A stretch of 64,000 nt of DNA from Porphyrobacter sp. IPPAS B-1204 (GCA_003724185.1 RHGM01000001.1:496001-560000), one strand, 5' to 3'. Shown: positions 1-9,519, counted from the stretch's first letter. The notes: generated from the sequence alone by a model not told the origin. Numbers and translations: made by a program.

Positions 1-636
1 GATCCGTCCGCCCTGCCGCCGCTGGCCCGCCGCGACAAGGTGGTGCGAACATCGGAACTGCACGTGCCGGTGATCGCCGATTACGCCGTGCTCGAACCCG
101 TGGTCGCCAGGGCGCTGGCCAAGCGCGCGCAGCGGCCCTTCGTGATCGAGGGCTACGGATCGGTCACGGCGCAGTTTGACGATATCACCATCTATGGCAC
201 CGGAGAGGGACGGATTGCGGTGGGCGGAGCCTTTGGCGCCTCGTCAGATCTGCCGATGGTCAGCAAGGCCAGCGGCAGGATCTGGCTGACCGCACGCCCG
301 GTGAACGAGCCCAATTCGCGCAAGCTCCGCTTTGCAGAGATCCAGATCACCGGATCGACCGACATCATCGGCGAACAGTTCCTGTTCGCACTTGCCAATT
401 CCCCCGATTTCCAGGGCGCGATCACCGATGCTCTGGCGCAGAGTTTCGAAAAGGACTTCAACGATCTGCGCGGCAAGATTGACCGGGCGTTGGCAGCGCG
501 CAAGGGGCGTCTGACGGACTATGCCATCACCATCGACACCATCGAGACCGGGGTGATCACCGCCCATGGCGCGGGGCTGTACCTGCCCGTGGACATGACC
601 GCACGGATCGAGGCACGGCTACGGCGGTTGAAGTGA
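1..636 (+). CDS. DUF4403-like protein, C-terminal part (5' end outside window)
   Basis: The reading frame is open from the first base of the window, so the GTG at 40 is probably internal and the true start lies upstream. About 211 codons are visible. The sequence resembles the C-terminal part of DUF4403 proteins, which are envelope proteins of unknown function. It alternates beta-strand-like stretches (FVIEGYGSVTAQFDDITIYG, then a run ending in ITGSTDI) and ends in a basic helix. No catalytic motif or membrane segment is visible in this part. Family assignment is from overall resemblance; the missing N-terminus would be expected to carry a signal peptide. Confidence 0.6.
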   Translation, partial: DPSALPPLARRDKVVRTSELHVPVIADYAVLEPVVARALAKRAQRPFVIEGYGSVTAQFDDITIYGTGEGRIAVGGAFGASSDLPMVSKASGRIWLTARPVNEPNSRKLRFAEIQITGSTDIIGEQFLFALANSPDFQGAITDALAQSFEKDFNDLRGKIDRALAARKGRLTDYAITIDTIETGVITAHGAGLYLPVDMTARIEARLRRLK

Positions 637-715
637 ACAGCTAACTTGTAAGGCGGGCTTTTGCTGCGCCCCGCAGCGCTCTAGACCCGTTGCCGAGGAG
701 ACCGGGGATCAACGC

Positions 716-2074
716 ATGGCCTATCCGCAACTGACCGACAAAGCCGGGGTGCTGGCGACTGCCCTCGCGATCCGCACGCGCAGGATCAGCGTTGCCGAGG
801 CCGTGGATGCGGCGATCACCCGTGCCGGGCGGCTCGATGGTGAGATTGATGCGCTGGCTGTCCCCGATTTCGAACGCGCCTGCCAAACGGCGCGGGCGAT
901 GGACAGCGCGCCGCGCCATCTCAACCAGCCCCTGTTCGGCGTGCCGATGACGATCAAGGAAAGCTTTGATGTCGCGGGCCTGCCGACGACTTTCGGCCAC
1001 GCTGCCTACAAGGATCAGCCCGCCACCCGCGATGCGGCGCTGGTCAGGCGATTGAAGGCGGCGGGCGCGATCATCATCGGCAAGACCAACGTGCCGGTTG
1101 ACCTGACGGACTGGCAGAGCTTCAACCCGGTCTATGGCCGCACAGTGAACCCGCACAACGCGGACCGCTCCCCGGGGGGATCGTCGGGCGGCAGCGCGGC
1201 GGCAGTGGCAGCGGGCATTGTGGCTTGCGATTTCGGCACGGATATTGGCGGGTCTGTGCGTGTGCCGGCGCATTTCTGCGGCGTGTGGGGGCACAAGACC
1301 ACTTGGGGCCTGATCCCGAAGCACGGCCACGATTTTCCCGGGATGTCGCGGCGCGAGGGCTTTGTCGCTGCCCATGACAGCCCGCTCAGCATCGCCGGGC
1401 CGCTGGCGCGCAATGCGCCCGATCTGGCGGTGCTGACCGAAGTGGGCGCGGAAGTTCCGCTGCGCCGCCATACCAAACAGCTGGCCGATTGCCGCCTGCT
1501 GGCGATCACCGATCTGCCGGGCGCGCCTGTCGATGCCAGCGTGCGCGAACCCACCGAAGCGGCGCTGGAGACCTTGGCCCGCGCAGGCGTGCGGATTGAC
1601 CGCGCCAGCCCGCTGCTGCCCGACCAGACACAGCAATATCGCGCCTATCTCAAGATGATGAACATCGTCATGGCCCGCGGCGCCCCTGCTCCCGATGGCA
1701 AGCGCGCCAGCGCGACCGATTGGTTCGACCTGCTGGACGCGCAGGCTGCCAGCATGGCGCAGTGGCAGGCTCTGTTCGAAACCTATGATTTCGTCCTTGC
1801 CCCGCCCGCGCCGGTGCTGGCCGTGCCCCATTCCGACAAGCCGGTGTTCCGCGGCACGCTATCCATCAACGGGCAGGAAGAACCGGGCAGCAGCGGCCTC
1901 ATCTGGTCCAGCATGGCGACCTTCCCCGGCCTGCCCGCCACCGTGGTCCCCATCGGCAGCGCCGCCTATCTCGGCGCGGAATTGCCCTGCGGAATGCAGG
2001 TGATCGGCCCGCGCTGGAGCGATCTGGATTGCATCGCCGCTGCTGAGGCGATCGGACGCATATTGCACTCCTGA
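716..2074 (+). CDS. Amidase signature family hydrolase
   Basis: A 452-residue amidase, normal length for the family, which hydrolyses carboxylic amides. The Lys-cisSer-Ser triad is visible: Lys81 in GVPMTIKES, Ser156 in the GGSSGGS loop, and Ser180 in TDIGGSVR. The spacings of 75 and 24 residues match those of fatty acid amide hydrolase. There is no signal peptide, so it is probably cytoplasmic. No partner subunits (gatC/gatB) are nearby, and an Asn/Asp-tRNA amidotransferase role is therefore unlikely. The substrate cannot be read from sequence. The PepSY gene starts 12 bases after the stop, suggesting cotranscription. Confidence 0.9.
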   Translation: MAYPQLTDKAGVLATALAIRTRRISVAEAVDAAITRAGRLDGEIDALAVPDFERACQTARAMDSAPRHLNQPLFGVPMTIKESFDVAGLPTTFGHAAYKDQPATRDAALVRRLKAAGAIIIGKTNVPVDLTDWQSFNPVYGRTVNPHNADRSPGGSSGGSAAAVAAGIVACDFGTDIGGSVRVPAHFCGVWGHKTTWGLIPKHGHDFPGMSRREGFVAAHDSPLSIAGPLARNAPDLAVLTEVGAEVPLRRHTKQLADCRLLAITDLPGAPVDASVREPTEAALETLARAGVRIDRASPLLPDQTQQYRAYLKMMNIVMARGAPAPDGKRASATDWFDLLDAQAASMAQWQALFETYDFVLAPPAPVLAVPHSDKPVFRGTLSINGQEEPGSSGLIWSSMATFPGLPATVVPIGSAAYLGAELPCGMQVIGPRWSDLDCIAAAEAIGRILHS

Positions 2075-2086
2075 CCCGCCTTGGTC

Positions 2087-2800
2087 ATGGCGCAGGACAT
2101 GAACAGGCCTTCCCCACGCGCGCCGCTGATGCTGACCCTCGCCCGCTGGCATATCTGGCTGGGCTGGCTGGTTGGCGTGCCGATCACCATGTGGCTGGCA
2201 ACCGGCCTGCTGATGGTGTCCCGCCCGATTGACGAGGTGCGCGGCGATCATCTGCGGCGCGCGGCCCCGCCCGCCCCGCTGGTGCTGCCCGGAAGCGCAA
2301 TTGCCGCACCAGGTGCGCAGCTCAAGGACATGCGCGTGACCATGCAAAATGGCCGCGCGGTGGCGATCCTCACCACCCTCGATGGCGCGGTCCGGCGGGT
2401 CGACTTCGCAACCGGGGCGGCGCTGCCCGCGCTTGATGCGGCCACCGCACGGGCGCTGGTGGCGCAGCGGATCATCGGCGGCGATACGGCTGAACGCGTG
2501 ACGCTGTTCCCTGCGACAAGCACCCCCTTCGATTTCCGCCGCCCGCTTGCCGTGTGGCAGGTCGCGCTGGCGGATGGGACCAATGTCTATGTCGGGCGTG
2601 ACACGGGCGAGATCGAGGCGGTGCGCACCCGCTGGTGGCGGGCCTTCGATCTTGCCTGGGGCCTGCACATCATGGATCTTTCCGAGCGCGAGGATACCAG
2701 CCACCCGGTGCTGATCCTGTTTGCGGCGCTGGGCCTGACCGGAGCCGTGATCGGCTGCGTGCTGATGTTCCGCCGCCGCAAGGCACGCGCCGCGTCATGA
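2087..2800 (+). CDS. PepSY-associated membrane protein
   Basis: About 237 residues. An N-terminal membrane segment lies around residues 18-40 (WHIWLGWLVGVPITMWLATG). A soluble periplasmic part contains a PepSY-like repeat ending in YVGRDTGEIEAVR. A second membrane segment near the C-terminus (VLILFAALGLTGAVIGCVLM) is followed by a basic tail. This is the layout of PepSY-TM proteins, often linked to iron uptake or periplasmic peptidase control; the exact role is unknown. The ATG at 2087 is preferred to a TTG at 2081; ATG 2099 is also possible. The stop overlaps the next gene's start (ATGA). Confidence 0.7.
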   Translation: MAQDMNRPSPRAPLMLTLARWHIWLGWLVGVPITMWLATGLLMVSRPIDEVRGDHLRRAAPPAPLVLPGSAIAAPGAQLKDMRVTMQNGRAVAILTTLDGAVRRVDFATGAALPALDAATARALVAQRIIGGDTAERVTLFPATSTPFDFRRPLAVWQVALADGTNVYVGRDTGEIEAVRTRWWRAFDLAWGLHIMDLSEREDTSHPVLILFAALGLTGAVIGCVLMFRRRKARAAS

Positions 2801-3432
2801 CGCCAACCGTCCTGACCCCGATCCTCGATCTCCTCGACATTGCGGGGATCGCGCTGTTCGCGCTGTCGGGCGCGGTGCTGGCGGCGCGGCTGCGGCAGAC
2901 CTTCGTGACGATGGCATTCTTCGCTCTGGTCACCGGCGTCGGGGGCGGCACGGTGCGCGATCTGCTGATCCGTGCGCCGGTGTTCTGGATCGACGATCCG
3001 GCGGTAGCGGCCGTGTGCCTTGGCACGGCGCTGATCGCCTGGTTCACACCGGTCACCTGGTGGGAGGGCAAGGGCTTTGCCTATGCCGATGGCGCGGGGC
3101 TGGCTGCCTATGCCGTGCTCGGCAGCGCCAAGGCGCTGGCCTATGGCATCCCGCCTGTGCCGGCGGCGCTGATGGGAGTGATAACCGGCTGCGTCGGCGG
3201 GATCATCCGCGATGTCGTGGCCGGGCGCCCTTCGATCATCATGAGCCCGGAACTTTACGTCACCCCGGCCGCTCTCAGCGCCGCGCTGACCGTGGCGGGG
3301 GTGATCGCCGCGCCGTGGCTGGGGGTGAGCGACCAATGGGCCTGGGCGCTGGGCTTTGCCTGCGGCTTTGCGCTGCGCACGGCAGCCATCCGGTGGGAAT
3401 GGGGCCTGCCGAGCTATGGGGAGAGGGGATAG
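2797..3432 (+). CDS. TRIC/UPF0126 family membrane channel
   Basis: A 211-residue polytopic membrane protein made of two homologous halves. Each half carries the signature of the family: GVGGGTVRD (residues 47-55) and GCVGGIIRD (131-139). The family (YadS/UPF0126) is homologous to trimeric intracellular cation channels and forms homotrimeric K+-permeable pores. The start was placed at ATG 2797, which overlaps the PepSY stop, because the upstream extension of the frame lies inside the PepSY gene. Translational coupling is likely. The gene ends 19 bases before a convergent gene. Confidence 0.85.
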   Translation: MTPTVLTPILDLLDIAGIALFALSGAVLAARLRQTFVTMAFFALVTGVGGGTVRDLLIRAPVFWIDDPAVAAVCLGTALIAWFTPVTWWEGKGFAYADGAGLAAYAVLGSAKALAYGIPPVPAALMGVITGCVGGIIRDVVAGRPSIIMSPELYVTPAALSAALTVAGVIAAPWLGVSDQWAWALGFACGFALRTAAIRWEWGLPSYGERG

Positions 3433-3451
3433 CCCCCTCCCCATTCGCCGC

Positions 3452-4345
3452 TTACCTTTCGATGTCGACGGTTTCGGGGATGACTTCGCCCGGGATCGGT
3501 CCGCCCGGATAGGCCGGCATCGCCGTGTTGGCCGCCGCCGTGCGGACGGGGGCCGAGGTGGTGGTCATCATCGCCTCCTGCACCGCCATGTCGGGGCGCA
3601 CCGTGCCGCCCACCGATGCGCGTGCGCTGGCATAGCGCTGATCGTCCCACTGGCCGTCATCGGCGCGGCTTGCCGGCGCGGCGGAGAAACCGACATCCCG
3701 GAACCCGTCGCCATAATCGATCCCGTCAATCTGGCCGCCATTGCCGATCCGGCACTGGAAGGGGGAGCCATTGAACAGCACGCCGCTGACCCGCCAGCCT
3801 GCGCCGGTGCGCTCGACATTCTCGACCGAATCGACCCGCACATCACGCTCGATCCGGTCAAGGCACTGGCTCACCGCATTATCGAGGCCCGAGGCGCCGG
3901 TGCCGCGCGGAGTGGCGGTGCGGCGATCGTCAATGCGCCGGTCATCATAGCGGCGGTTGTCGTCGCGCCAGTCGGCATCACGCACATCGCGCTCGACAAT
4001 CACCACGTCACGCTCGCGCTGGCGGCGGTTGTTGGAACTGGCGATGGCGGCGATCCCGCCGATGATTGCGGCGCCGATCAGCACGTCGCCCGCGCCAACC
4101 CGGTTGCGCCGCCAGCCACGGTGGCCCCAGCCACCGCCCCAGCCGCAGCCCCAGCGGCAGCGGCGCCATTCGCCGACAGCGCTCGCCGGGTCATAGCGGC
4201 TGTAATCAAAGGCCGTGGACGGCGCACCGAGCGTGATGGCCGAAGGCGTGCTCGTGTTCAGGGGCGCGGCAGCGGCGGGAACGGCGAAAAGGGTGGTACC
4301 GGCAAGCGCGCTGGCCAAAGCGAAGGCGCGGAACGTCAGAGCCAT
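3452..4345 (-). CDS. Secreted Gly/Arg/Asp-rich protein, paralogue 1
   Basis: 297 residues with a clear signal peptide (residues 1-27, ending in AVPAAAAP). The start at 4345 has an AGGAGAG Shine-Dalgarno 7 bases upstream, and the in-frame extension beyond it is not needed. After a Trp/Gly/Arg-rich patch there is a short glycine-rich hydrophobic segment (VLIGAAIIGGIAAIASS) and an Arg/Asp-rich region. A C-terminal module with two cysteines (NAVSQCLDR ... FQCRIGNGG) follows. The same architecture is repeated in the next gene upstream, so the two are tandem paralogues. Function unknown; the glycine-rich segment recalls glycine-zipper envelope proteins of sphingomonads. Confidence 0.75.
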   Translation of the reverse strand: MALTFRAFALASALAGTTLFAVPAAAAPLNTSTPSAITLGAPSTAFDYSRYDPASAVGEWRRCRWGCGWGGGWGHRGWRRNRVGAGDVLIGAAIIGGIAAIASSNNRRQRERDVVIVERDVRDADWRDDNRRYDDRRIDDRRTATPRGTGASGLDNAVSQCLDRIERDVRVDSVENVERTGAGWRVSGVLFNGSPFQCRIGNGGQIDGIDYGDGFRDVGFSAAPASRADDGQWDDQRYASARASVGGTVRPDMAVQEAMMTTTSAPVRTAAANTAMPAYPGGPIPGEVIPETVDIER

Positions 4346-4455
4346 TGTGCTCTCTCCTGATGCAAGACGAGCGCCCACCAACGCCCCGATAGCGGCAAGA
4401 TTAGCCGTGCCAGGCTTGCGCTGGGCTGAACGCGGCGGGGGATGCCCGAAACGAG

Positions 4456-4492
4456 GCCGCCCCGCCATCCCAGAAGCGGGAGGCGGGGCGGC
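4456..4492 (-). terminator. GC-rich hairpin between the two paralogues
   Basis: A perfect 11-bp stem, GCCGCCCCGCC at 4456-4466 and GGCGGGGCGGC at 4482-4492, lies 49 bases beyond the stop of paralogue 2 on the minus strand. No clear U-run follows, so it may be a weak or Rho-assisted terminator or an mRNA-stabilising hairpin. Confidence 0.4.
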
Positions 4493-4540
4493 AGGGATAC
4501 ACGCACCGTATCAGGGGGAAGAGGCGGCGCGTGGTAATTC

Positions 4541-5068
4541 TCAGCGCAGGCCGCGAATGCCGCCGAAATCAATCCGCGGTGCGCCGCGACCGTCGATGCG
4601 GCAGGTGAAGCGCCCACGGTCATTGCGGTTCCAGCCGCCACCCACATCGATCCGGCCGCGCACCCGGAACCCGTCACGGGTGCGGTCGATATCATTGACG
4701 TCGATCACGTCCGCATAGCGGTAGCCGCCAAAGCGCCGGGCCTGGTTCTCGGCAGCGCGCACGCAGCGGTCGACGGCCGTCCGGGGGTTGATGCCCCAGC
4801 CGCCGCGATCCCAGCGGTCGCCGCGGAAATTGCGGTCACCCCGATCCCAGTCGCGCCCGCGGTCGCCATCGAAGGCTCCGGCCAGTGCAGCGATGCCGCC
4901 GATCACCACCGCGCCAGCGATGATCTCACCCGCGCTGATCCCGTCGCGGTCGCGGTCGCGGGCCTGTGCCGGGGTGACAGAGGCAGCGGTCAGCGCAAGC
5001 GCAGCGACCGCGCCGAGTGACAGCCGGGCCGTTTTGCCGGAGGCCAACCGGTTGGTCATGGTGGTCAT
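4541..5068 (-). CDS. Secreted Gly/Arg/Asp-rich protein, paralogue 2
   Basis: 175 residues. A signal peptide (residues 1-36, ending PAQA) is followed by a glycine-rich hydrophobic stretch (IIAGAVVIGGIAALAGAF), a run dominated by Asp, Arg and Gly, and a C-terminal module with two cysteines (AVDRCVRAAE ... FTCRIDGRG). The module aligns by eye with that of paralogue 1: Cys, then a V/I-x-V-x-x-I/V segment, G-F/W-R-V-x-G, and F-x-C-R-I. Start 5068 has a GGGA box upstream; 5059 is an alternative. Likely periplasmic or envelope-associated; function unknown. Confidence 0.75.
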   Translation of the reverse strand: MTTMTNRLASGKTARLSLGAVAALALTAASVTPAQARDRDRDGISAGEIIAGAVVIGGIAALAGAFDGDRGRDWDRGDRNFRGDRWDRGGWGINPRTAVDRCVRAAENQARRFGGYRYADVIDVNDIDRTRDGFRVRGRIDVGGGWNRNDRGRFTCRIDGRGAPRIDFGGIRGLR

Positions 5069-5209
5069 CGAAGCATTCCCTTGTCAGGCACCGCGGGCGG
5101 GATTGCTTGCGGTGACAGGGATGCTTTTGCGCGATTCGGGCTGTGACGAAGCTGAATTGCAGTGACAGGAAACGTTAATCTAAATGGCATCCATTATGAA
5201 CGGATCGCT

Positions 5210-6607
5210 CTACTTGCTGTCCAGCGCCGCCAGCACATCCCGCGTGAAAGCGGCAATATCGAACCCGGAGCCAACCGGATCCTCGCCCCTGCGCACGATC
5301 ACCACCTGACGGCTCGGCACGATCACGACATATTGCCCCCGGTTGCCGATGGCAGCGAAAGTGTCAGCGGGCACGCCGTCAGACTTGTTCATCAGCCAGA
5401 ACCCGGCCCCATAGCCGAACGGCCCATCGGGCTGAGGTCCGCTGGGGGTGGAGACGTATTTCACCCACCCTTCGGGCAGGATGCGCTCGCCGTTCCAGAC
5501 GCCGTCGTTGAGATAGAGCTGACCGAGGGCAGTAAGATCCCAAGCGGTCGACCAGACCTGAGAAGACAGGACATATTCGCCGCGAATATCGGTTTCGGCC
5601 ACCGTCGCCTTCATCCCGAGCCTGTCGAAAAACTCGTGCGGCGGGTAAAACGTTAACCATTGGCCGATCGCCTTGATCGCGAGCAACGTGTCATTGTTGG
5701 CATAGCGGAACACCGTTCCCGGCTTATGGATCACCGGCCAATTCAACGCCGTTTCGTCAACCGTCGAGCCTCCGAAATAGAGCGGATCGGTCCGGTTGCC
5801 CGGCGTATCGGAATAACGCCCTGTCGCCATACGCAGCGCATGGTCGATGGTAATTGCGTTGCGCGGGTCGCTTACGCCGCCGCTGACCCAGTAATTGATA
5901 CCGATGGGCTCTTCGACGGTCGTTTCACCCTGATGCACAGCAGCCCCGATCAGCGTTGCAGCAATGCTCTTGGCGACGGACCAGGTGCGCTGCGGGGTGT
6001 ACTTGTCAAACCCCCTCGCAAACTTGGTGTAGTTTGCCTTGGCATTCCCGTTTTCGACCTGCCGGACGACGACAGCAGTGGTGCGGCCGTTGCCGTATCT
6101 GTTGGTGAAAGCCGCTTCGATGGGCGGTAGATCACCCTCGGGGGATGGCATTACGCCCAGAGCAAGGTCGGGGTTTTCAACCTCGCCCTTTTCGACCGGC
6201 ATCGGCACATCACCATTGCTCGCATCCTCGGGTGCACCGATCGGGAGGATCGAACAGCCGGTGTCGGTGCCGAAATAGGCCGCGATGCGAGGCGGCATGT
6301 CATCCGCCCAAGTCACCCCTACATGCGCGATCTGGCCGGTCGGGCGGCGGACGATTTCGTAAGGCAGCGTGCCGACAATCCCATCAAGCGGTTGCTGGAT
6401 GCCTGTCAGTTCCCACTGCGCCACGCTTTCAGGGGTGCGCGTGGTACCGTTGGCCTCGGCATGGGCGATGGCACCGCACAGCATCAACGCCTTGTAGCCC
6501 GCCGCCAAAGCGCGGTCATATCGCCCATCGAGCACCTCCTGCTGAGTCTGGGCGTGAACCGGTAGTGCGAAAAGCAGCGTGGCTGCAGCAAGGGCGGTGC
6601 GGATCAT
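5210..6607 (-). CDS. Secreted serine hydrolase, class C beta-lactamase fold
   Basis: 465 residues with a signal peptide (MIRTALAAATLLFALPVHAQ). The S-x-x-K motif is Ser210-Val-Ala-Lys213, followed by a Tyr-Ala-Asn box (FRYANNDTLL) and a C-terminal NRG in place of KTG. This set is typical of the penicillin-binding-protein-like esterases and D-aminopeptidases, not of true beta-lactamases. The first 160 residues are an extra N-terminal region of unknown role. The start at 6607 was chosen because it gives a clean signal sequence; the frame extends upstream into rplQ only by chance. Substrate unknown. Confidence 0.8.
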   Translation of the reverse strand: MIRTALAAATLLFALPVHAQTQQEVLDGRYDRALAAGYKALMLCGAIAHAEANGTTRTPESVAQWELTGIQQPLDGIVGTLPYEIVRRPTGQIAHVGVTWADDMPPRIAAYFGTDTGCSILPIGAPEDASNGDVPMPVEKGEVENPDLALGVMPSPEGDLPPIEAAFTNRYGNGRTTAVVVRQVENGNAKANYTKFARGFDKYTPQRTWSVAKSIAATLIGAAVHQGETTVEEPIGINYWVSGGVSDPRNAITIDHALRMATGRYSDTPGNRTDPLYFGGSTVDETALNWPVIHKPGTVFRYANNDTLLAIKAIGQWLTFYPPHEFFDRLGMKATVAETDIRGEYVLSSQVWSTAWDLTALGQLYLNDGVWNGERILPEGWVKYVSTPSGPQPDGPFGYGAGFWLMNKSDGVPADTFAAIGNRGQYVVIVPSRQVVIVRRGEDPVGSGFDIAAFTRDVLAALDSK

Positions 6608-6633
6608 GGCGCGCACCCTACCCCGCGCATAGC

Positions 6634-6671
6634 AAAAGGAAAGGGCCGGAAGCGTTACCGCCCCGGCCCTT
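6634..6671 (-). terminator. Terminator of the ribosomal supercluster (after rplQ)
   Basis: On the minus strand, stem AAGGGCCGG (6663-6671) pairs with CCGGCCCTT (6641-6649) across a 13-base loop and is followed by a T-rich TCCTTTT. It lies 24 bases after the rplQ stop and separates the alpha operon from the serine hydrolase gene. Confidence 0.8.
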
Positions 6672-6695
6672 GCCTGTATCTGTTTGAAGCCCGCC

Positions 6696-7115
6696 TTACG
6701 CGTCTTCGAATTCTTCGTCCGACTGCACCGGGCCGCTGTCCTGACCGCGGGCGCTTTCGTCGCGGTCGACCAGTTCGATGATCGCCATCTGCACCGCGTC
6801 ACCGGCGCGCACACCAGCGCGCAGAACGCGGGTGTAGCCGCCTTCACGGTCCGAATAACGCTCGGCCAGAACTTCGAACAGCTTCTTGAGCTGCGCTTCG
6901 TCACCCAGGCGAGCCATCGCCAGACGACGGTTCGACAACCCGCCGCGCTTCGCCAGCGTGATCAGCTTTTCGAGATAGGGGCGCAGTTCCTTCGCCTTGG
7001 GCAGCGTGGTCTTGATCTGCTCGTGCTTGATCAGCGCGGCAGCCATGTTGCGGAACAGGGCGTTGCGGTGACCGGTCTTACGGCCCAGCTTGCGGCCCGA
7101 CATACCATGACGCAT
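6696..7115 (-). CDS. rplQ: 50S ribosomal protein L17 (bL17)
   Basis: 139 residues. The N-terminus [17 protein letters not shown] and the [12 protein letters not shown] segment are diagnostic for bL17, a large-subunit protein near the exit tunnel region. It carries a C-terminal acidic tail ([15 protein letters not shown]), longer than in E. coli (127 residues) and common in alphaproteobacteria. It is the last gene of the rpsM-rpsK-rpoA-rplQ group and is followed by a terminator. Confidence 0.97.
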   Translation of the reverse strand: MRHGMSGRKLGRKTGHRNALFRNMAAALIKHEQIKTTLPKAKELRPYLEKLITLAKRGGLSNRRLAMARLGDEAQLKKLFEVLAERYSDREGGYTRVLRAGVRAGDAVQMAIIELVDRDESARGQDSGPVQSDEEFEDA

Positions 7116-7234
7116 TGTATACTTCCTTCGTTCGTAAGGAGCCCGTGCAAGGTAGCTCCATCCCGGTGACCGTTGCGGGCCGTCACCTTCGCCCCATGCG
7201 CAAGCCCCCGCCGAAGCAGGGGCTCACCAATTCA

Positions 7235-8290
7235 TCAACCCAGCAGCTCTTGTTCGAGCTTCTTGGCCATCTCTTCGATGTTCTCGGGCGGCCAGCCCGG
7301 GATATCCATCCCGAGGCGCAGGCCCATGCTCGAGAGCACTTCCTTGATCTCGTTGAGCGACTTGCGGCCGAAGTTCGGGGTGCGCAGCATCTCGGCTTCG
7401 GTCTTCTGGACCAGATCGCCAATGTAGATGATGTTGTCGTTCTTGAGGCAGTTGGCCGAACGCACCGAAAGTTCCAGCTCGTCCACCTTCTTGAGAAGGT
7501 AACGGTTGAGCTGGTTGGCGTCGCTTTCTTCCGGCTGAACGGCATGACCGATCATGGTGCCGACCGGCTGCGGGATGCCATCTTCGAAGTGCACGAACAG
7601 GGTCAGCTGGTCCTGAAGGATGCGCGCGGCATAGGCCACGGCGTCTTCTGGGGTGACAGTGCCATCGGTCTCGACGGTCAGCGAGAGCTTGTCGTAATCG
7701 AGCTCCTGCCCGACGCGGGCGTTCTCGACCTTGTAGCTCACCTGGCGCACCGGCGAATAGAGCGAGTCGACCGGGATCAGCCCGATCGGCGCATCAGCCG
7801 GACGGTTCTGCACAGCGGGCGAGTAGCCCTTGCCCGTGTCAGCGGTCAGCTCCATGTTGAGCGTCGCGCCTTCATCGAGCTGGCAGATCACCAGATCCTT
7901 GTTCATGACTTCGATATCACCGGTGACAGCAATATCGCCAGCCTTGACCGCGCCCGGGCCAGTGGCGGAAAGCTGAAGACGCTTGGGGCCTTCGCCTTCC
8001 ATGCGCAGCGCGATCTGCTTGACGTTCAGGACGATGTCAGTGACGTCTTCGCGCACGCCAGCGAGGCTGGAGAACTCGTGCAGCACGTTCTCGATCTTGA
8101 TCGAGGTGATCGCCGCGCCCTGAAGGCTCGACAGCAGCACCCGGCGCAGCGCATTGCCGAGCGTCAGGCCGAAGCCCCGCTCCAGCGGTTCGGCCACGAA
8201 AGTCACCTTGCGCTGACGATCGCCGCCATCCTTGATTTCGAGGGTGTTGGGTTTCTTGAGTTCCTGCCAGTTCTTGGTGTTGACGGACAT
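7235..8290 (-). CDS. rpoA: RNA polymerase alpha subunit
   Basis: 351 residues (E. coli 329). The N-terminal dimerisation domain (about 1-235) contains the [18 protein letters not shown] core. A linker leads to the C-terminal domain with the [13 protein letters not shown] and [13 protein letters not shown] helix-hairpin-helix elements that bind UP-element DNA and activators. It lies between rpsK and rplQ as in most bacteria. A 119-base spacer separates it from rplQ and contains a GC-rich hairpin (AGCCCC/GGGGCT) but no clear promoter. Confidence 0.98.
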   Translation of the reverse strand: MSVNTKNWQELKKPNTLEIKDGGDRQRKVTFVAEPLERGFGLTLGNALRRVLLSSLQGAAITSIKIENVLHEFSSLAGVREDVTDIVLNVKQIALRMEGEGPKRLQLSATGPGAVKAGDIAVTGDIEVMNKDLVICQLDEGATLNMELTADTGKGYSPAVQNRPADAPIGLIPVDSLYSPVRQVSYKVENARVGQELDYDKLSLTVETDGTVTPEDAVAYAARILQDQLTLFVHFEDGIPQPVGTMIGHAVQPEESDANQLNRYLLKKVDELELSVRSANCLKNDNIIYIGDLVQKTEAEMLRTPNFGRKSLNEIKEVLSSMGLRLGMDIPGWPPENIEEMAKKLEQELLG

Positions 8291-8412
8291 GGATTTCCCC
8301 TAATTCGCCTTGTGGGCGGTTCAAATTTGGGCGGGCCGGATGCACCAGAGCGACACGGCATCAGACCCGTTCGGGCGGCAAGGACGACCAGCGCCCTCGC
8401 CATCCCGGCGGA

Positions 8413-8802
8413 TCAGACGCGGCGACGCTTGGAAGGACGGACCCCGTTGTGCGGGATCGGGGTAACGTCGCGGATCGAGGTAATGTTGAAACCGACCGCT
8501 GCAAGACCCCGAAGCGCGCTTTCGCGGCCCGAACCCGGGCCCTTCACTTCGACTTCGAGCGTGCGCACACCGTGTTCGGCAGCCTTCTTGCCCGCATCGT
8601 CAGCAGCGACCTGCGCGGCATAGGGAGTCGACTTGCGGCTGCCCTTGAAGCCCATCATGCCCGCGCTGGACCAGCTGATTGCATTGCCCTGCGCATCGGT
8701 GATGGTGATCATGGTGTTGTTGAAGCTGGCGTTGATGTGCGCAACGCCGCTGGTGATGTTCTTCTTGTCACGGCGCCGGATACGGCCTGGTTCGCGTGCC
8801 AT
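8413..8802 (-). CDS. rpsK: 30S ribosomal protein S11 (uS11)
   Basis: 129 residues, the expected length. The typical blocks are present: [31 protein letters not shown], and the C-terminal [17 protein letters not shown]11 sits on the small-subunit platform and contacts the mRNA exit region. It is 62 bases downstream of rpsM and 122 bases upstream of rpoA in the alpha operon. Confidence 0.98.
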   Translation of the reverse strand: MAREPGRIRRRDKKNITSGVAHINASFNNTMITITDAQGNAISWSSAGMMGFKGSRKSTPYAAQVAADDAGKKAAEHGVRTLEVEVKGPGSGRESALRGLAAVGFNITSIRDVTPIPHNGVRPSKRRRV

Positions 8803-8864
8803 CGTTTACTGTCCTCTAGCTCGTCAGAAGGAAAAAGCGGTGGAGGGGCCAAAGCCCCGCCAGC

Positions 8865-9233
8865 TTACTTCTTCTTGCCCGCGATGGGCTTGGCCTTGCC
8901 CTTGCGGGTGCGGGCGTTGGTGTGGGTGCGCTGGCCGCGAACGGGCAGACCGCTACGGTGACGCAGGCCGCGATAGGCACGCAGGTCCATCAGGCGCTTG
9001 ATGTTCATCGCGGTCTGGCGACGAAGATCGCCTTCCACGGTGAATTCAGCGTCGATGGTTTCGCGGACGCGCAGGATTTCCTCGTCGGAAAGATCCTGGA
9101 TACGCGCCGAGTGCGCAATGCCGAGCTTGTCAGCGATCTGGACAGCCGTCGTGCGGCCGATCCCGTGAATGTAGGTGAGCGCGATGATCACGCGCTTGTT
9201 GGTGGGGATATTGACCCCGGCAATACGAGCCAC
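8865..9233 (-). CDS. rpsM: 30S ribosomal protein S13 (uS13)
   Basis: 122 residues. The N-terminus [15 protein letters not shown], the [10 protein letters not shown] motif and the C-terminal [15 protein letters not shown] tail identify uS13 of the small-subunit head. It is the first gene of the alpha operon. A promoter with consensus-like -35 and -10 boxes lies about 190 bases upstream. rpmJ and infA, which precede rpsM in many bacteria, are absent here. Confidence 0.98.
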   Translation of the reverse strand: MARIAGVNIPTNKRVIIALTYIHGIGRTTAVQIADKLGIAHSARIQDLSDEEILRVRETIDAEFTVEGDLRRQTAMNIKRLMDLRAYRGLRHRSGLPVRGQRTHTNARTRKGKAKPIAGKKK

Positions 9234-9422
9234 TTATTTCTCCATGCTCCACAGGGGTTTGGGCCATCGGAAGGCCACCCCTATCTCAACGCTCAATTCA
9301 TTCTTGTGTCCGCTTGCCGGGCGACCTGCGTTATCACAGGATCGCAAACGGCAAAAAGTCCGGTCGGCACGCGCAAGGGCGATGCCTGCCGAACTTGCTT
9401 CGAACATGTCGAATGAGGGGCG

Positions 9423-9451
9423 CGCATAGGCTGATTCGCGGTGGCCGTCAA
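9423..9451 (-). promoter_or_regulatory. Promoter of rpsM-rpsK-rpoA-rplQ
   Basis: On the minus strand, TTGACG (9446-9451) and TATGCG (9423-9428) are separated by exactly 17 bases. They lie about 190 bases before the rpsM start, in the gap between the SRPBCC gene and rpsM. The implied leader is about 180 nt and could host regulation, but no specific S4/S13-type structure was recognised. Confidence 0.7.
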
Positions 9452-9519
9452 CCGCCAGCGGTTTGCCCCTACAGCGCTACGCGGCAGGACCGCCCCGCCC
9501 TGTAGCCCGGCCACACTGC

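Noticed and set aside
641..1831. Long ORF on the minus strand opposite the amidase
   Set aside because: It is a shadow frame in high-G+C DNA; its composition is Arg/His/Gly-rich and the amidase frame has intact catalytic motifs.
5210..6607. Beta-lactamase resistance gene
   Set aside because: SxxK and YxN are present, but the KTG box is NRG and the N-terminal 160-residue extension is unlike known beta-lactamases.
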